Source: Mikania micrantha
Lineage: Eukaryota; Streptophyta; Magnoliopsida; Asterales; Asteraceae
Assembly (NCBI GenBank): GCA_009363875.1
Contig: CM018694.1
Location: 1,054,001-1,118,000 of the forward strand
Direction: 5' to 3'
DNA: 64,000 nucleotides
This document shows positions 30,489 to 40,063 of the stretch, piece after piece (positions within the stretch are counted from its first letter, which is position 1; every line of letters begins with the position of its first letter). The position numbers were made by a program, and so were the translations under genes. The notes under the pieces were generated by a model. The model was not told the DNA's origin, did no database searches, and was given only the letters and a program-made list of their open reading frames with translations.

Positions 30489-33410
30489 TCACACCAAAAC
30501 TATCACCTGACCTGTATCTGGATTTCCAACAAAACTTTGAATTAACATTTTGTTTTGAAAAACCTTTATGAAGAAAATTATATAAAATTCATCATCAGAT
30601 GATGATGACCTGTTCAAAACTCTTTTACCTTTTAATTGATTATCAAAAACTTGTTTTTTCTGAAATTTTTCATCCTTAACCCAGACACATTCAGGATCAA
30701 ATTTCCTGAGAATTTTCATCTCTTCCTCACTAGGCTTTATCCTCCTAGTGTTCCCACTTGTATGTATTACATGACTCTCATTAACTAAAGTTTTCTTCTT
30801 GACCTTATGATTTGGACAATTAACAGAAATATGCCCTTTTCCTCCACAAGTGAAACACTTTCGTGTTTCTCTTGGAGTAGATGTATGAAATCTGTTATAA
30901 TTGTCCATATCACATTCAGCAATGACATGACCCAGTTTCCCGCATTTGTAGCACTTTCTTGATGACAACTTCTTTGGCTTTTCATCACTTCCCTTAGATG
31001 AATCCAAAGATTTGGATGCTACAGACGGAGATAAAATCTTTTTCTTCAAATCAGTGGCTTTGTTTTTAACATTCTTTTGAAAATTCTTTGAAGTTCCCTT
31101 GTTTCCAACCCCATTCTGATTACCCTTATCAACACTTTTGACAATCTTCTTATCCATTTTACCAAAAACGCCCTTTTGTTTTTGTAAAGAAATACTCGAC
31201 TCTCCATTCTGTGTAATCGAAGACTTAACAAACACAATTGGTTTAAGACTAGAAGAAGTTTTGACTTTGAAATCTGGTTTGGAAACAGACTTTTGTTGAA
31301 CTACTGTTTTCCCAGTTGATTTTACTTCAGATTTTGGTTTCTGAACCACTTGACTCTTTTTCTCTACACTTTTGACTTGACGACCAATCATTTTCAGAAT
31401 CTCTGCTGGATATTCTGAATCAGTAATGTCCTCAATGATAGGAGCATCATGATCAACAAAATCACTCTCATGAGATGATACACTCTCATCATCCTCAGTT
31501 ACATGATCAGACACAATCTCCTTTAATGAAGTTGAATTAACTTCCAAATCAGGTTCAAGTTGTGGTCTTGATATATAACTAGGAGGATGTGGCACAGCAT
31601 GAAAACCAATACCAGAAGTATCATTTGAAGATATTTGCATTGCAGCAAAGTAATCAATGACATAAGCAGAATTTTGGTAGTTTTCCAGCTTGCCCTTGTG
31701 TAATTCAGCTTCAGCTTTAGCTGCCGATAATTCCACTTTTAACTTTTGAACTGATTCTAAATGCACAGAAACAGCATGATTGTTTTGCAAAACTTTGATC
31801 TTCAAATCTTCATTTTCTTTGCTAAGATCAATTATCTTCTTATCAAAAGCTTTTTCTTTAGAAATCAACTTTTTGTTTGCCTCTGTGCATTCTCTCAGAT
31901 CAGAAGTTAACTGAGAGTTCATCACTTTGAGTCGATCTATCATCTCATACAAATCAGTTTGTACCTCAGTCATCTCATCAATCTTCTCCTTTCCTTTTCC
32001 TGATTCTTCTTCCAAAGAAGCCATGAACGCCCCCATAAGATCATCATACTTGACACCCCAATCATAACCTTCATCAGCTTGGCTAACAAGAGCTTTAGAA
32101 GTTGATTCTTCAGTCTTTTCTTTCTTTTTCTGATTCTCTTCTCTTGGCTTGAACGGATTCAGATTGCCTTGCTTCTTGGGATTCTTGCATTCTCTTGCAA
32201 AATGACCATGTTCACCACAGTTATAACACTGTGTAGATTTTGGATTAAATCCAAACTTTGTATTTTGGTCAAAAGTGAATTTCTTCCCAGTTTTCTTCTC
32301 ATATAGGTTAATTCTGCGAATAACACTCGCCAATGCCCACTGCGTATCTATCAACTCCATCTCATCCTCATCAATCTAAGCATAATCTTCAAAAGTCAGA
32401 TTTGAATTTCCAATTCTCCCCGCCACTTGTTCATCATAAGCACTCATTACACATGACAAAATAGACATATGATCTTTCACTGCTTCAACTGTTACTTTTC
32501 CCAAATTTGAAGTATTAAGCTGTACTGGTGGTGATGTAGATTCAGACTTTTTCTCATTGATCGGACAATGTGAACTAGAACTTGTTGATGTAGATGAACT
32601 CTGAGAACTTTCTGAAGTTCTAGACACAAAAGCAGTCTGTATCTTTGCAGATGTAACAGGTGGAGTAACCACAGAACCACCATACAGAGAAGGATCTTGT
32701 GTAACATTAACTCTTCTTGCTTTACGTTTGTCTTTCATTTCTTGTTCTTCCAATTTCTGAATGAACTCTACCAATGTTAACCCAGGTAGATTTTCTCTCA
32801 ATATGAGCACCAAAGAGTTCCACTTATCTGGTAACGCATCAGCCAAACAATCAATCTTCTCATCTTCTGTGTACTCAATGCCATATTTCCTAACTTCAGT
32901 CAACAGATGTCTATATCTGGTAATCAAGGCATCCAAAGTTTCATTCTCAATGATATTGAAATTCTCAAACTCTTTTCTGATATCGGTAGCTTTCATTTTC
33001 TTCAGATTTGTGTTTCCTTCAACTCTTGTTTTCAGTGCATTCCACAGACTATAAGCAGTTTTGTGTTCATCAAACTGATGCAGAATTTGATTTGGAATAG
33101 CTTGACTCAATAACCAGTAAGCTTTCTTCTCCGAATCATACTTTTTCCTCTCATCTACATCTAGCCGTTCCAAGAGTTGATACAAATCAGTTCCAACTAC
33201 CCTTGGTCTCTCATAAGGAGATAAAATCCGTTCCCATAAATTTGTATCTGTGCCATTAAGATGAGTTTCAAATCTTCCTTTCCAGTTGTCATAATCAGCT
33301 AGATCTAGTAGCTTTGGCACCTTGTTTGTACTTCCCACTTCAGTTTCACTGATTAAGATACTCTGAAGTTTGGAATTTTGACTTGCCATCGCCGCGTACA
33401 TGTCAGACAT
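30489..33410 (-). pseudogene. gag of element B, one in-frame stop
   Basis: Minus-strand frame from ATG 33410 (MSDMYAAMASQNSKLQ), nearly identical in its N-terminus to gag of element A. One stop (TAA, about 32378-32376) replaces the Gln codon of the DYAQIDEDEM stretch seen in A. The frame then runs on to 30489. A zinc knuckle CYNCGEHGHFAREC, a coiled-coil-like segment, and two more knuckles (CYKCGKLGHVIAEC and CFTCGGKGHISVNC) follow, so the full protein has three knuckles over about 970 codons. Frame is lost after 30560, and the protease start at 30353 is in another frame. Particle assembly would be impaired by the stop unless it is read through. Confidence 0.88.
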
Positions 33411-34035
33411 GATTTCAGAAATGATAGCAGCGAACCTTTTTCAAAATACCCTAGCCGAACCTCAAACGAACCTCAGCCGAACCTCTAAACAAAATTTTGT
33501 ATCAGCCGAACCTTCAAACGAACCTCAGCCGAACCTATGGACTGAAATTTGTTTTCTGAGCAACGAACCTTTGAGCAACGAACCTTGAAACTCACGAATC
33601 TTTGCACAGACGAACTATGAACAGTAAGTAGCAAACCTCTGCCGAACTATCACCCCAAACTTGCCGAACCTTGACAAAATATTTGCCGAACCTTTGTCGA
33701 ACTATAGCCGAACCTTCAGCGAACTCTCTGAAAAACCAGAATAACAGCGAACCTTTGTCTTCAGCAAGTCACAGGTTCGTCCCCCGAACCTGTAATGCAA
33801 ATTTTGAAATTTTTGAGCGGGAAATCCTCCAAAACTTCAAGAAATCCTTCCAAATCTCTACCAAAACACTTCCAAAACTTCAATTGTTGTAATTCAACAA
33901 CAATTAATGAAGAAAAATGTCTCAAACACCAGAAAATCAATCAAGAAGAAAGTAGAAAGTAGCCATTGATCTTCATATCTTCAATGCTTCAATTGCTTGA
34001 AATCCTTGAATTTGTAGTGTAGAACTTCACCAAAC

Positions 34036-34047
34036 GCTCTAATACCA
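34036..34047 (-). promoter_or_regulatory. mutated primer binding site of element B
   Basis: On the minus strand, next to the 5' LTR, TGGTATTAGAGC replaces TGGTATCAGAGC (one C to T change). The change probably arose after insertion, since it weakens pairing with initiator tRNA-Met. Confidence 0.75.
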
Positions 34048-34048
34048 C

Positions 34049-34544
34049 TGTTGATTTGGTGAGTGTAATCTCCAAATGATTAGGATCGAATAAGAAGTTC
34101 TACGAACTATTAACTATGTGCGGAATCCATTGTTAATATGTATAAAAGTCAATAACACAAGCAAATCAATAAACACTTCTTTGATTATCAACAAATGATA
34201 CCAAAATTCACTCAGAATTACAAACTTCTCACACAGAGAGAATCAGCAGATCTATCCCAAACTTCTACTGAAAATAACAAACACAACTTCTATTTATATT
34301 ACAGACCGGCGAACCTTAGGTTTGTCAGCCGAACCCTAAGGTTCGCTGAGCAAACCCTTAGGTTCACTAGACGAACCTAAGTAAACAAACCAAAAGGTTC
34401 GCCGAACCTTCTCAAAGTTATAGGTTCGCCAAACCTGCCTAGGTTCGTGGGCCAAACGAACCTTGGCAAACATTAAACGAACCTTTACAAAATCAAAATA
34501 AATACAACTTTTGAATAGCAAACAATTACAACTATGCACTAACA
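34049..34544 (-). repeat. 5' LTR of element B
   Basis: 496 bases, same ends as the LTR at 22374-22869 and about seven mismatches to it by eye. TATAAATAG is complementary to 34290-34298. It carries the GGTTCG array on its U3 side (34310-34490). The right target duplication CAGTT follows at 34545-34549. Confidence 0.93.
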
Positions 34545-34549
34545 CAGTT

Positions 34550-34839
34550 TTTCAGAAATCAAAATCTGAAGTAAAATCTATGGGGAATTCAGTGGCTAAA
34601 CAAAAGATTGTTTCTAAATCAAACCTAAAAGTCAAGACTACTTCTACTATCAAGCCAATTGTGTTTGTTGAATCTTCAACTACACAAAAAGGAGAGTCAA
34701 GCAAAGTTTTTCAAAAATCAGAGAAATTTTCTAAAAAGATTGACAAGAAGTTTGTCAAAGTTGTTGACAAGGTTAACAAGAGTGGGGTTGGAAACAAGGG
34801 AAAATTAAAGATTTTGATAGCAAACATTTAGGGGGAGTT
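34550..34839 (+). pseudogene. gag of element A, second part, then deletion and polypurine tract
   Basis: After the right CAGTT the gag frame of element A continues (FQKSKSEVKSMGNSVAKQK), matching the region after EKKSQVVQK in gag of B. It ends at about 34805, where NKGKLKIL runs into the family's 3' tail GATTTTGATAGCAAAC and the polypurine tract TTTAGGGGGAGTT (34828-34839). Everything from mid-gag to the 3' end (later zinc knuckles, all of pol, the accessory ORF) is deleted at this join. The AAATTAAAG word here matches GATTAAAG at 35914, so the join may rest on microhomology. Confidence 0.85.
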
Positions 34840-35388
34840 TGTTAGTGCATGTTTGTAATTGTTTGCTATTCAAAAGTTGTATTTATTTTGTTTTTGTAAA
34901 AGGTTAGGCTAGTATATGCATAAGGTTCGTTGGCCCACGAACCTTGGCATGTCAGCGAACCTATTGTGGTTGTTAGGTTTAGCGAACCTATAGGTTGTCA
35001 AAGGTTCGGCGAACCTTTTGAATGGTTTTCATAGGTTCGTCTAGCGAATCTAAGGGTTCGTCTAGCGAACCTTAGGGTTCGGCTGGCAAACCTTAGGTTC
35101 GGCTAGCAGTAAAAGGTTTGCTGGTCCAGTATCTATAAATAGCAGGTTTGTTTGTAGATTTGGACAGAACTTTGAGAACTTTCAGAATTTTGTACAGATT
35201 GCTAGAAATTCTCTGTATTTTCTCTGTGTGAGAATTGTCTTCTTGTAATCATTTGTTGATAATACAAGAGTTGATTATTGAATTGCTTGTGTTCTTTGTA
35301 TTTCTACATATTGACTATCGATTCCGCACGTAGTTAATAGTTCGTAGGACTTCGTATTCGATCCTGATCGGTTTCAACCAAACCAACA
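34840..35388 (+). repeat. LTR2 (middle LTR) of element A
   Basis: 549 bases from TGTTAGTGCATG to CCAAACCAACA, TATAAATAG at 35134-35142, one base shorter than LTR1. It is followed not by a primer site but directly by the end of an accessory ORF. GAGTT stands on both sides (34835-34839 and 35389-35393). The left GAGTT is the normal end of the polypurine tract, so this match may be chance. Confidence 0.9.
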
Positions 35389-35918
35389 GAGTTTTCAAGA
35401 GACCAAGACTTCGAAAGATGGAACAAGATTGGAATTCATTCTTTAAATTTTGGTTTTATGATGAGAGAACTTCTGAAGGTGTAATTGTTTTGAAGCAAGA
35501 TGATGATTGGAGAGTGATCCGAATGCTTGATCCTATTTGGATTGTCAATTGTTCTAAAGATGATATTGATTTACTCAACACTGCATAGATTTATGCTGAA
35601 AATGGTTATCATGATGTTGGAGTGAGCTACAAAGATATGGCAATTCAGTATCAGACCATTGCACGAATGTGTTACACATTGGGTATACATTCTGGTTGCG
35701 ATTGGAAAGATGTGAATTATCTTTATACAGAATTGATGCAAGTTCAGAAGGAGAGAGATGAAAGGGCTGCTAAGATTGAAGCAGAAAGATTGGCAAAGAT
35801 ACCACGTTCGGTTGTTACACGAGCGGTGGATAATGTGGCTGAAGAAGCGGGGGAATTGAGTGGAGTAAAAGACAGAGTTGAAGAAACAGTTGAAGATAGA
35901 GCTGAAGGCAAAGATTAA
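35389..35918 (+). pseudogene. C-terminal fragment of the accessory ORF of element A
   Basis: The frame starts inside the protein (FKRPRLRKMEQDWNSF), with FKFWFYDERTSEGVIVLKQD, WRVIRMLDPIWIVNCS and SYKDMAIQYQTIARMCYTLG. It matches the C-terminal domain of the element B ORF (23400-22901). TAG at 35586-35588 interrupts it. The same frame then runs to TAA at 35916-35918 with a charged tail (KERDERAAKIEAERLAKI). This shows that both A and B carried the same accessory gene and supplies the unshifted reading for the frameshift of B near 23110. There is no start, so no product is expected. Confidence 0.8.
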
Positions 35919-35936
35919 AGATTTTGATAGCAAACA

Positions 35937-35949
35937 TTTAGGGGGAGTT
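35937..35949 (+). promoter_or_regulatory. 3' polypurine tract of element A
   Basis: TTTAGGGGGAGTT stands directly before LTR3, 20 bases after the accessory ORF stop. It is identical to the tract before LTR2 at 34828-34839. Confidence 0.8.
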
Positions 35950-36499
35950 TGTTAGTGCATGTTTGTAATTGTTTGCTATTCAAAAGTTGTATTTATTTTG
36001 TTTTTGTAAAAGGTTCGGCTAGTATATGCATAAGGTTCGTTTGGCCCACGAACCTTGGCATGTCAGCGAACCTATTGTGGTTGTTAGGTTTAGCGAACCT
36101 ATAGGCTGTCAAAGGTTCGGCGAACCTTTTGAATGGTTTTCATAGGTTCGTCTAGCGAATCTAAGGGTTAGTCCAGCGAACCTTAGGGTTCGGCTGGCAA
36201 ACCTTAGGTTCGGCTAGCAGTAAAAGGTTCGCTGGTCCAGTATCTATAAATAGCAGGTTTGTTTTTAGATCTGGACAGAACTTTGAGAACTCTCAGAACT
36301 TTGTACAGATTGCTAGAAATTCTCTGTATTTTCTCTGTGTGAGAATTGTCTTCTTGTATTCATTTGTTGATAATACAAGAGTTGATTATTGAATTGCTTG
36401 TGTTCTTTGTATTTCTACATATTGACTATGGATTCCGCACGTAGTTAATAGTTCGTAGGACTTCGTATTCGATCCTGATCGGTTTCAACCAAACCAACA
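35950..36499 (+). repeat. LTR3 of element A
   Basis: 550 bases, TGTTAGTGCATG to CCAAACCAACA, TATAAATAG at 36245-36253. It differs from LTR1 at about five positions by eye. The right target duplication ATTTT follows at 36500-36504. Confidence 0.93.
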
Positions 36500-36504
36500 A
36501 TTTT

Positions 36505-39206
36505 ATATACGTAGCATTTAGGAATACACGCTACTTACTACTTTTCCATTATGGAAAAATCAAATTGTCCCTCATATAACTGTCATTTATACGTTATACG
36601 AAGCGTAAGACATCCCATAATTACACAAAATATTTGCACCATTGACCTACCTGTTGTGTACATGTCTACAAGAAGCATATATCATGCTATATGTGGTGTA
36701 AGGTGTTATACAAGGCGTATAATTGGGTGTGAGATTAACATGACACTTACTCAAACAACAAAAGGTGAAACACGTCACATCACTCATTTGTTCAACAAAT
36801 ACGGTTTTACTTTTTCAAACAACCAAACTTAATACGAGTTGTAAAAGGAGATATGGTTTGTTTTTGTGCACTAATACATGCCATTAAATTCAATACAGGC
36901 CCGTATGATTTTTTTTATTTTTTTTTAATTATATGATGTGATGTATTATTCCTCTATGAAATGACATAAAATTTCACAAAAGTTACTACATAAATAATTA
37001 TATTTTAGTTAATTTTATTGTTAAATTATTTGTATTAATTATTTAAATTATTTGTTTAATTAATCAACTAAATTTGTTAAAAGTATCATTGTGTGACACT
37101 AGCTATCTATTAGGTGTTAATGTTCTAAATATTACGACTGCCAAGGTTAGAAGTAATAAGGCACTGGTGGTTATAACTACTAGGGTGATGATTGCGATGA
37201 TAATGACAATTATGGCTGTGACAACATAATTGAATCTCCTATCAATCCCAACAATGAGAACTATGGGAATTTTTTGTGAAGATGAGGTTATACAAAACCA
37301 ATAAACCATAACATATTTTATCATTATTTGTTTGGATGCATTTTATTTGTCAAGTTTTTGGATGTTTAAAACCATTGGATGTATTACTTTTTATTAGCAT
37401 TAGAAGCGCATTACATTATGTTAGGGTAAGGTGTTCATATTTTAATGAATCTTCCACTTATTTTTTGGATTATTTATGGTTAAACTCTTTATAAACAGTT
37501 AAGGTTTTCATCCTCTTTTATTGATAGAAATTCAAATCTAAGCATGGAAACATGATCATATGACGTTTTAGCATATAGTTGAGAAATAAACTTTGGATCT
37601 TTATGTCTATAAGAAATCTTAAAAGTAAAATCTTCATTTAGGGTTTCATGTGAAAAACTCCCCATATATGAGCCTATGAACCCCGCCTTTTTACTTGTTT
37701 TTAATATTTTGGGGTTGATATGCAGGCGAATAACATTTTTGAACATGAAGGTACATTTTTAAGTAATATACTTTATATCTTGGAATATTTTTATGTTGGT
37801 GTTCATCGTGGGTCCCAGAACACTCAAAAATAACCTTGGTATAATTTATGTTGGTGTTCATTGTTCATAAGATGATCAAATCTCTCAGTGTTAACATTTG
37901 CTCATGGCCAATCCTGTCAAGTGTTAATAATTGTAGATGTTTAAATGAACCCATGTAGATGACCACATTTCTTCAATTGTTCATCGTTCATCAAATGATC
38001 AAATTTCCAAGTGTTAACAATTGTTGATGGCCAAATCCTCTCTAAGTGTTAATATTTTCAAATGATTAAGCGAACCAGTGTGGATGACCACATTTCTTTG
38101 AGCGTTAACATTTGCAGATGACCAATCGTCCTAAGCGGTATTTGTGGATGACCAAGCAGAACTAGTATCGGTTACTATGAACCAAACGGTTCGTGAATCC
38201 TTTGAAAGGAAGTTTGTTTAACTTTGTTCGTTTAATTAATTAAACGAATGAACAATAAATTTTTTTCATTTAGCTAGATGAACAAACATGAAAGGAGGTC
38301 ATGTTAGTTCATTTGTGTTCGTGAACATTCGTGAATGCGCTTTTTTGTTCGTTTACATTTGATGAAGGGTATGCCAAGACATGGAATCCTAACGCCAACT
38401 ATAACAGTTTCTGGAATGAAGTACGGGATAAATGGTTACTAAGGATATGAAAAATTAGAAACATCAGATCATCGTATGAGTCTAGCTGATACTAATGAAT
38501 GATCTTAATAGCTATGCGAATGATCACCGGGATGTGTAACGAATTACTTAACCAGCCTCTCCATACACGGATCATGTAAGGATTCAAAAGATCGTATCAC
38601 TTGTTCAGTATCAATAATCTCAGTACACGAAAAGTGTAAGGATGTAAAGAAATAAATAAAAACATTTTAAATTAATACCTTGAAACGTAAGGAAGCCAAA
38701 GAAATAAATAGGAAAATTCGATGATCATGCAATTTGCCTGAACAACCTTCAAAACCTAGACAATCCAAATTCCTTAATGTGGTTAGTCTAAGAAATGGTA
38801 ATCCTACTATTTATAATCCAATTACAGACAATATTCTAAGGTTCAACCAATACTCAAAACACAAAATCTAACCCTAACACTGATAAAACCCGATGAAAAC
38901 ACGAGGTAACTACCAGGACTCACTACTTAAACATTATCATGAACTTACAGATCAACATAATATCAATAAATAACCAATATTAATCATATATTATATGACC
39001 ATAATCATAAACAATCCAAATCATATAAAAGTAAACCTGAAACCATTAAAATTAATCGTTGATCATCCGAATATAGGAAATACAAGGATTTTAGCCTATT
39101 AACATGTTTATAACAGTAATAATATGAGAAAAAAATCAAAAACATTGTAGAGCCCATTTCACGATGAAGACTGACAAAGCCAACCATAGAAGATCTGAAG
39201 TCCAGA
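36505..39206. other. AT-rich spacer with diverged repeats, no gene
   Basis: No coding region is supported. Small ORFs at 36551-36832 (plus) and 37489-37746 (minus) have no recognisable motif. Between about 37790 and 38160 several imperfect copies of a block of about 110 bases recur, built on GTGTTAACA, GATGACCACATTTCTT and GTTCATNGTTCAT-like words. A 22-base perfect palindrome centred on TTTAATTAATTAAA lies at 38227-38248, inside a stretch rich in GTTCGT. The family is unknown. Confidence 0.4.
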
Positions 39207-39529
39207 TGTTGATAGATTTTGGTGACTTTCGATTACATGTAGTTCGAATACAGATATTGCTCGAGTACTCGAAGTTATTTTGTATTGAACTTCGAGTACA
39301 CCTAGATTTAGTATAAATAGATGTATTTTGTACTAGTTTAGGTTGGAATCCCGAGGCATTTGCTCTCTGAACGAATTGAGGCATCTGTACTCGAACTTCA
39401 GCATTTAATATAAAGATTTCATTTTTCTACTTGCTTTCTTGATTCTAGCATGGATTCTGCACTTGTTAGAGTCTGTTGGTGACGTTTTGAGTGATAAAGC
39501 TACGTTCTTGATCCGGTTTGAGACCTACA
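39207..39529 (+). repeat. 5' LTR of element D
   Basis: It probably begins TGTTGATAGATTTTGG and ends GAGACCTACA, two bases before the primer site. At 323 bases it is short. TATAAATAG lies at 39312-39320, preceded by TTCGAGTAC-type words. The 3' LTR is not in the window, so the left edge is judged only from the TG start and could be wrong. Confidence 0.6.
39229..39320 (+). promoter_or_regulatory. U3 promoter of element D: TTCGAGTAC motifs plus TATA box
   Basis: TTCGATTAC, GTTCGAATAC, CTCGAGTACTCGAAG and CTTCGAGTACACC lie in the 85 bases before TATAAATAG (39312-39320). The phrase TTCGAGTACACCT followed by a TATA box recurs before the accessory ORF at 47443-47480. Confidence 0.5.
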
Positions 39530-39531
39530 AG

Positions 39532-39544
39532 TGGTATCAGAGCC
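39532..39544 (+). promoter_or_regulatory. primer binding site of element D
   Basis: TGGTATCAGAGCC, complementary to initiator tRNA-Met, two bases after the LTR. The leader that follows (39545-40063) carries many TTCGAGTA words and no gene. Confidence 0.9.
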
Positions 39545-40063
39545 TAAGTGCTCTTTTCGTCATCAAGGTAACATCTTTTTCAAGCAAGTTTATTACTTTA
39601 TCATTCTACTATACTCTATCAGGGTACTGTGTAAATTTGGGACTCCAGATCTTAAGAAATATTTTTATAAAATTTTCTTAAGTATTTTCGAGTTCTAAAT
39701 TTTCGAGTTCAGTTGTTTCGAGTATAATCAGAGTGTTCAAAGTAGTGTTGGAAATTCGACTACAAGGTTTTTCGACTACAAAGAGTTTCGAGTACAGGGG
39801 TTGTTCGAGTATTTTGAACTTCGAGTAAGTTTTTCGATTGCAGAGAAATTCAAGTAGAGCAGTCTTCGATTATACGTCTTTTCGAGTACAGATTGAGTTT
39901 CGGTTACTACTGGGGGTCGAGTATAGAATCATTGTTCAAGTGCAATTGAGATCCATAGTTCGATTATAGTGTTACTTCGAGTGTTGCTTCACTTCGAGTA
40001 GTGTTTGGTGCTCAGCTTTACTGGGAGTTCGAGAACTGTACTTAGAAAATTTTCTGATCGATC

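Larger units (their letters stand above)
22374..34544 (-). mobile_element. element B: nested Ty1/copia element lacking RT and RNase H
   Basis: The element is flanked by CAGTT on both sides (22369-22373 and 34545-34549). It has two 496-base LTRs that differ at about seven positions by eye (98.6% identical). Minus-strand order is 5' LTR (34544-34049), primer site, gag, protease, integrase, an internal polypurine-like tract, a promoter-like block, the accessory ORF, the polypurine tract and the 3' LTR. RT and RNase H are absent, so it must have moved with enzymes supplied by relatives. It inserted into gag of the related element A in opposite orientation. Confidence 0.93.
19041..36499 (+). mobile_element. 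element A: three-LTR Ty1/copia element split by element B
   Basis: The outer LTRs (19041-19590 and 35950-36499) are flanked by ATTTT on both sides (19036-19040 and 36500-36504), so this is one insertion event. Inside are a gag, interrupted at 22373 and resuming at 34550; a polypurine tract; a third LTR (34840-35388); the end of an accessory ORF; and a second polypurine tract. Protease, integrase, RT, RNase H and most of the accessory ORF are missing. LTR1 and LTR3 differ by about 5 bases in 550, LTR1 and LTR2 by about 7. It is therefore young but defective, rearranged by recombination after or during insertion. Confidence 0.88.
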
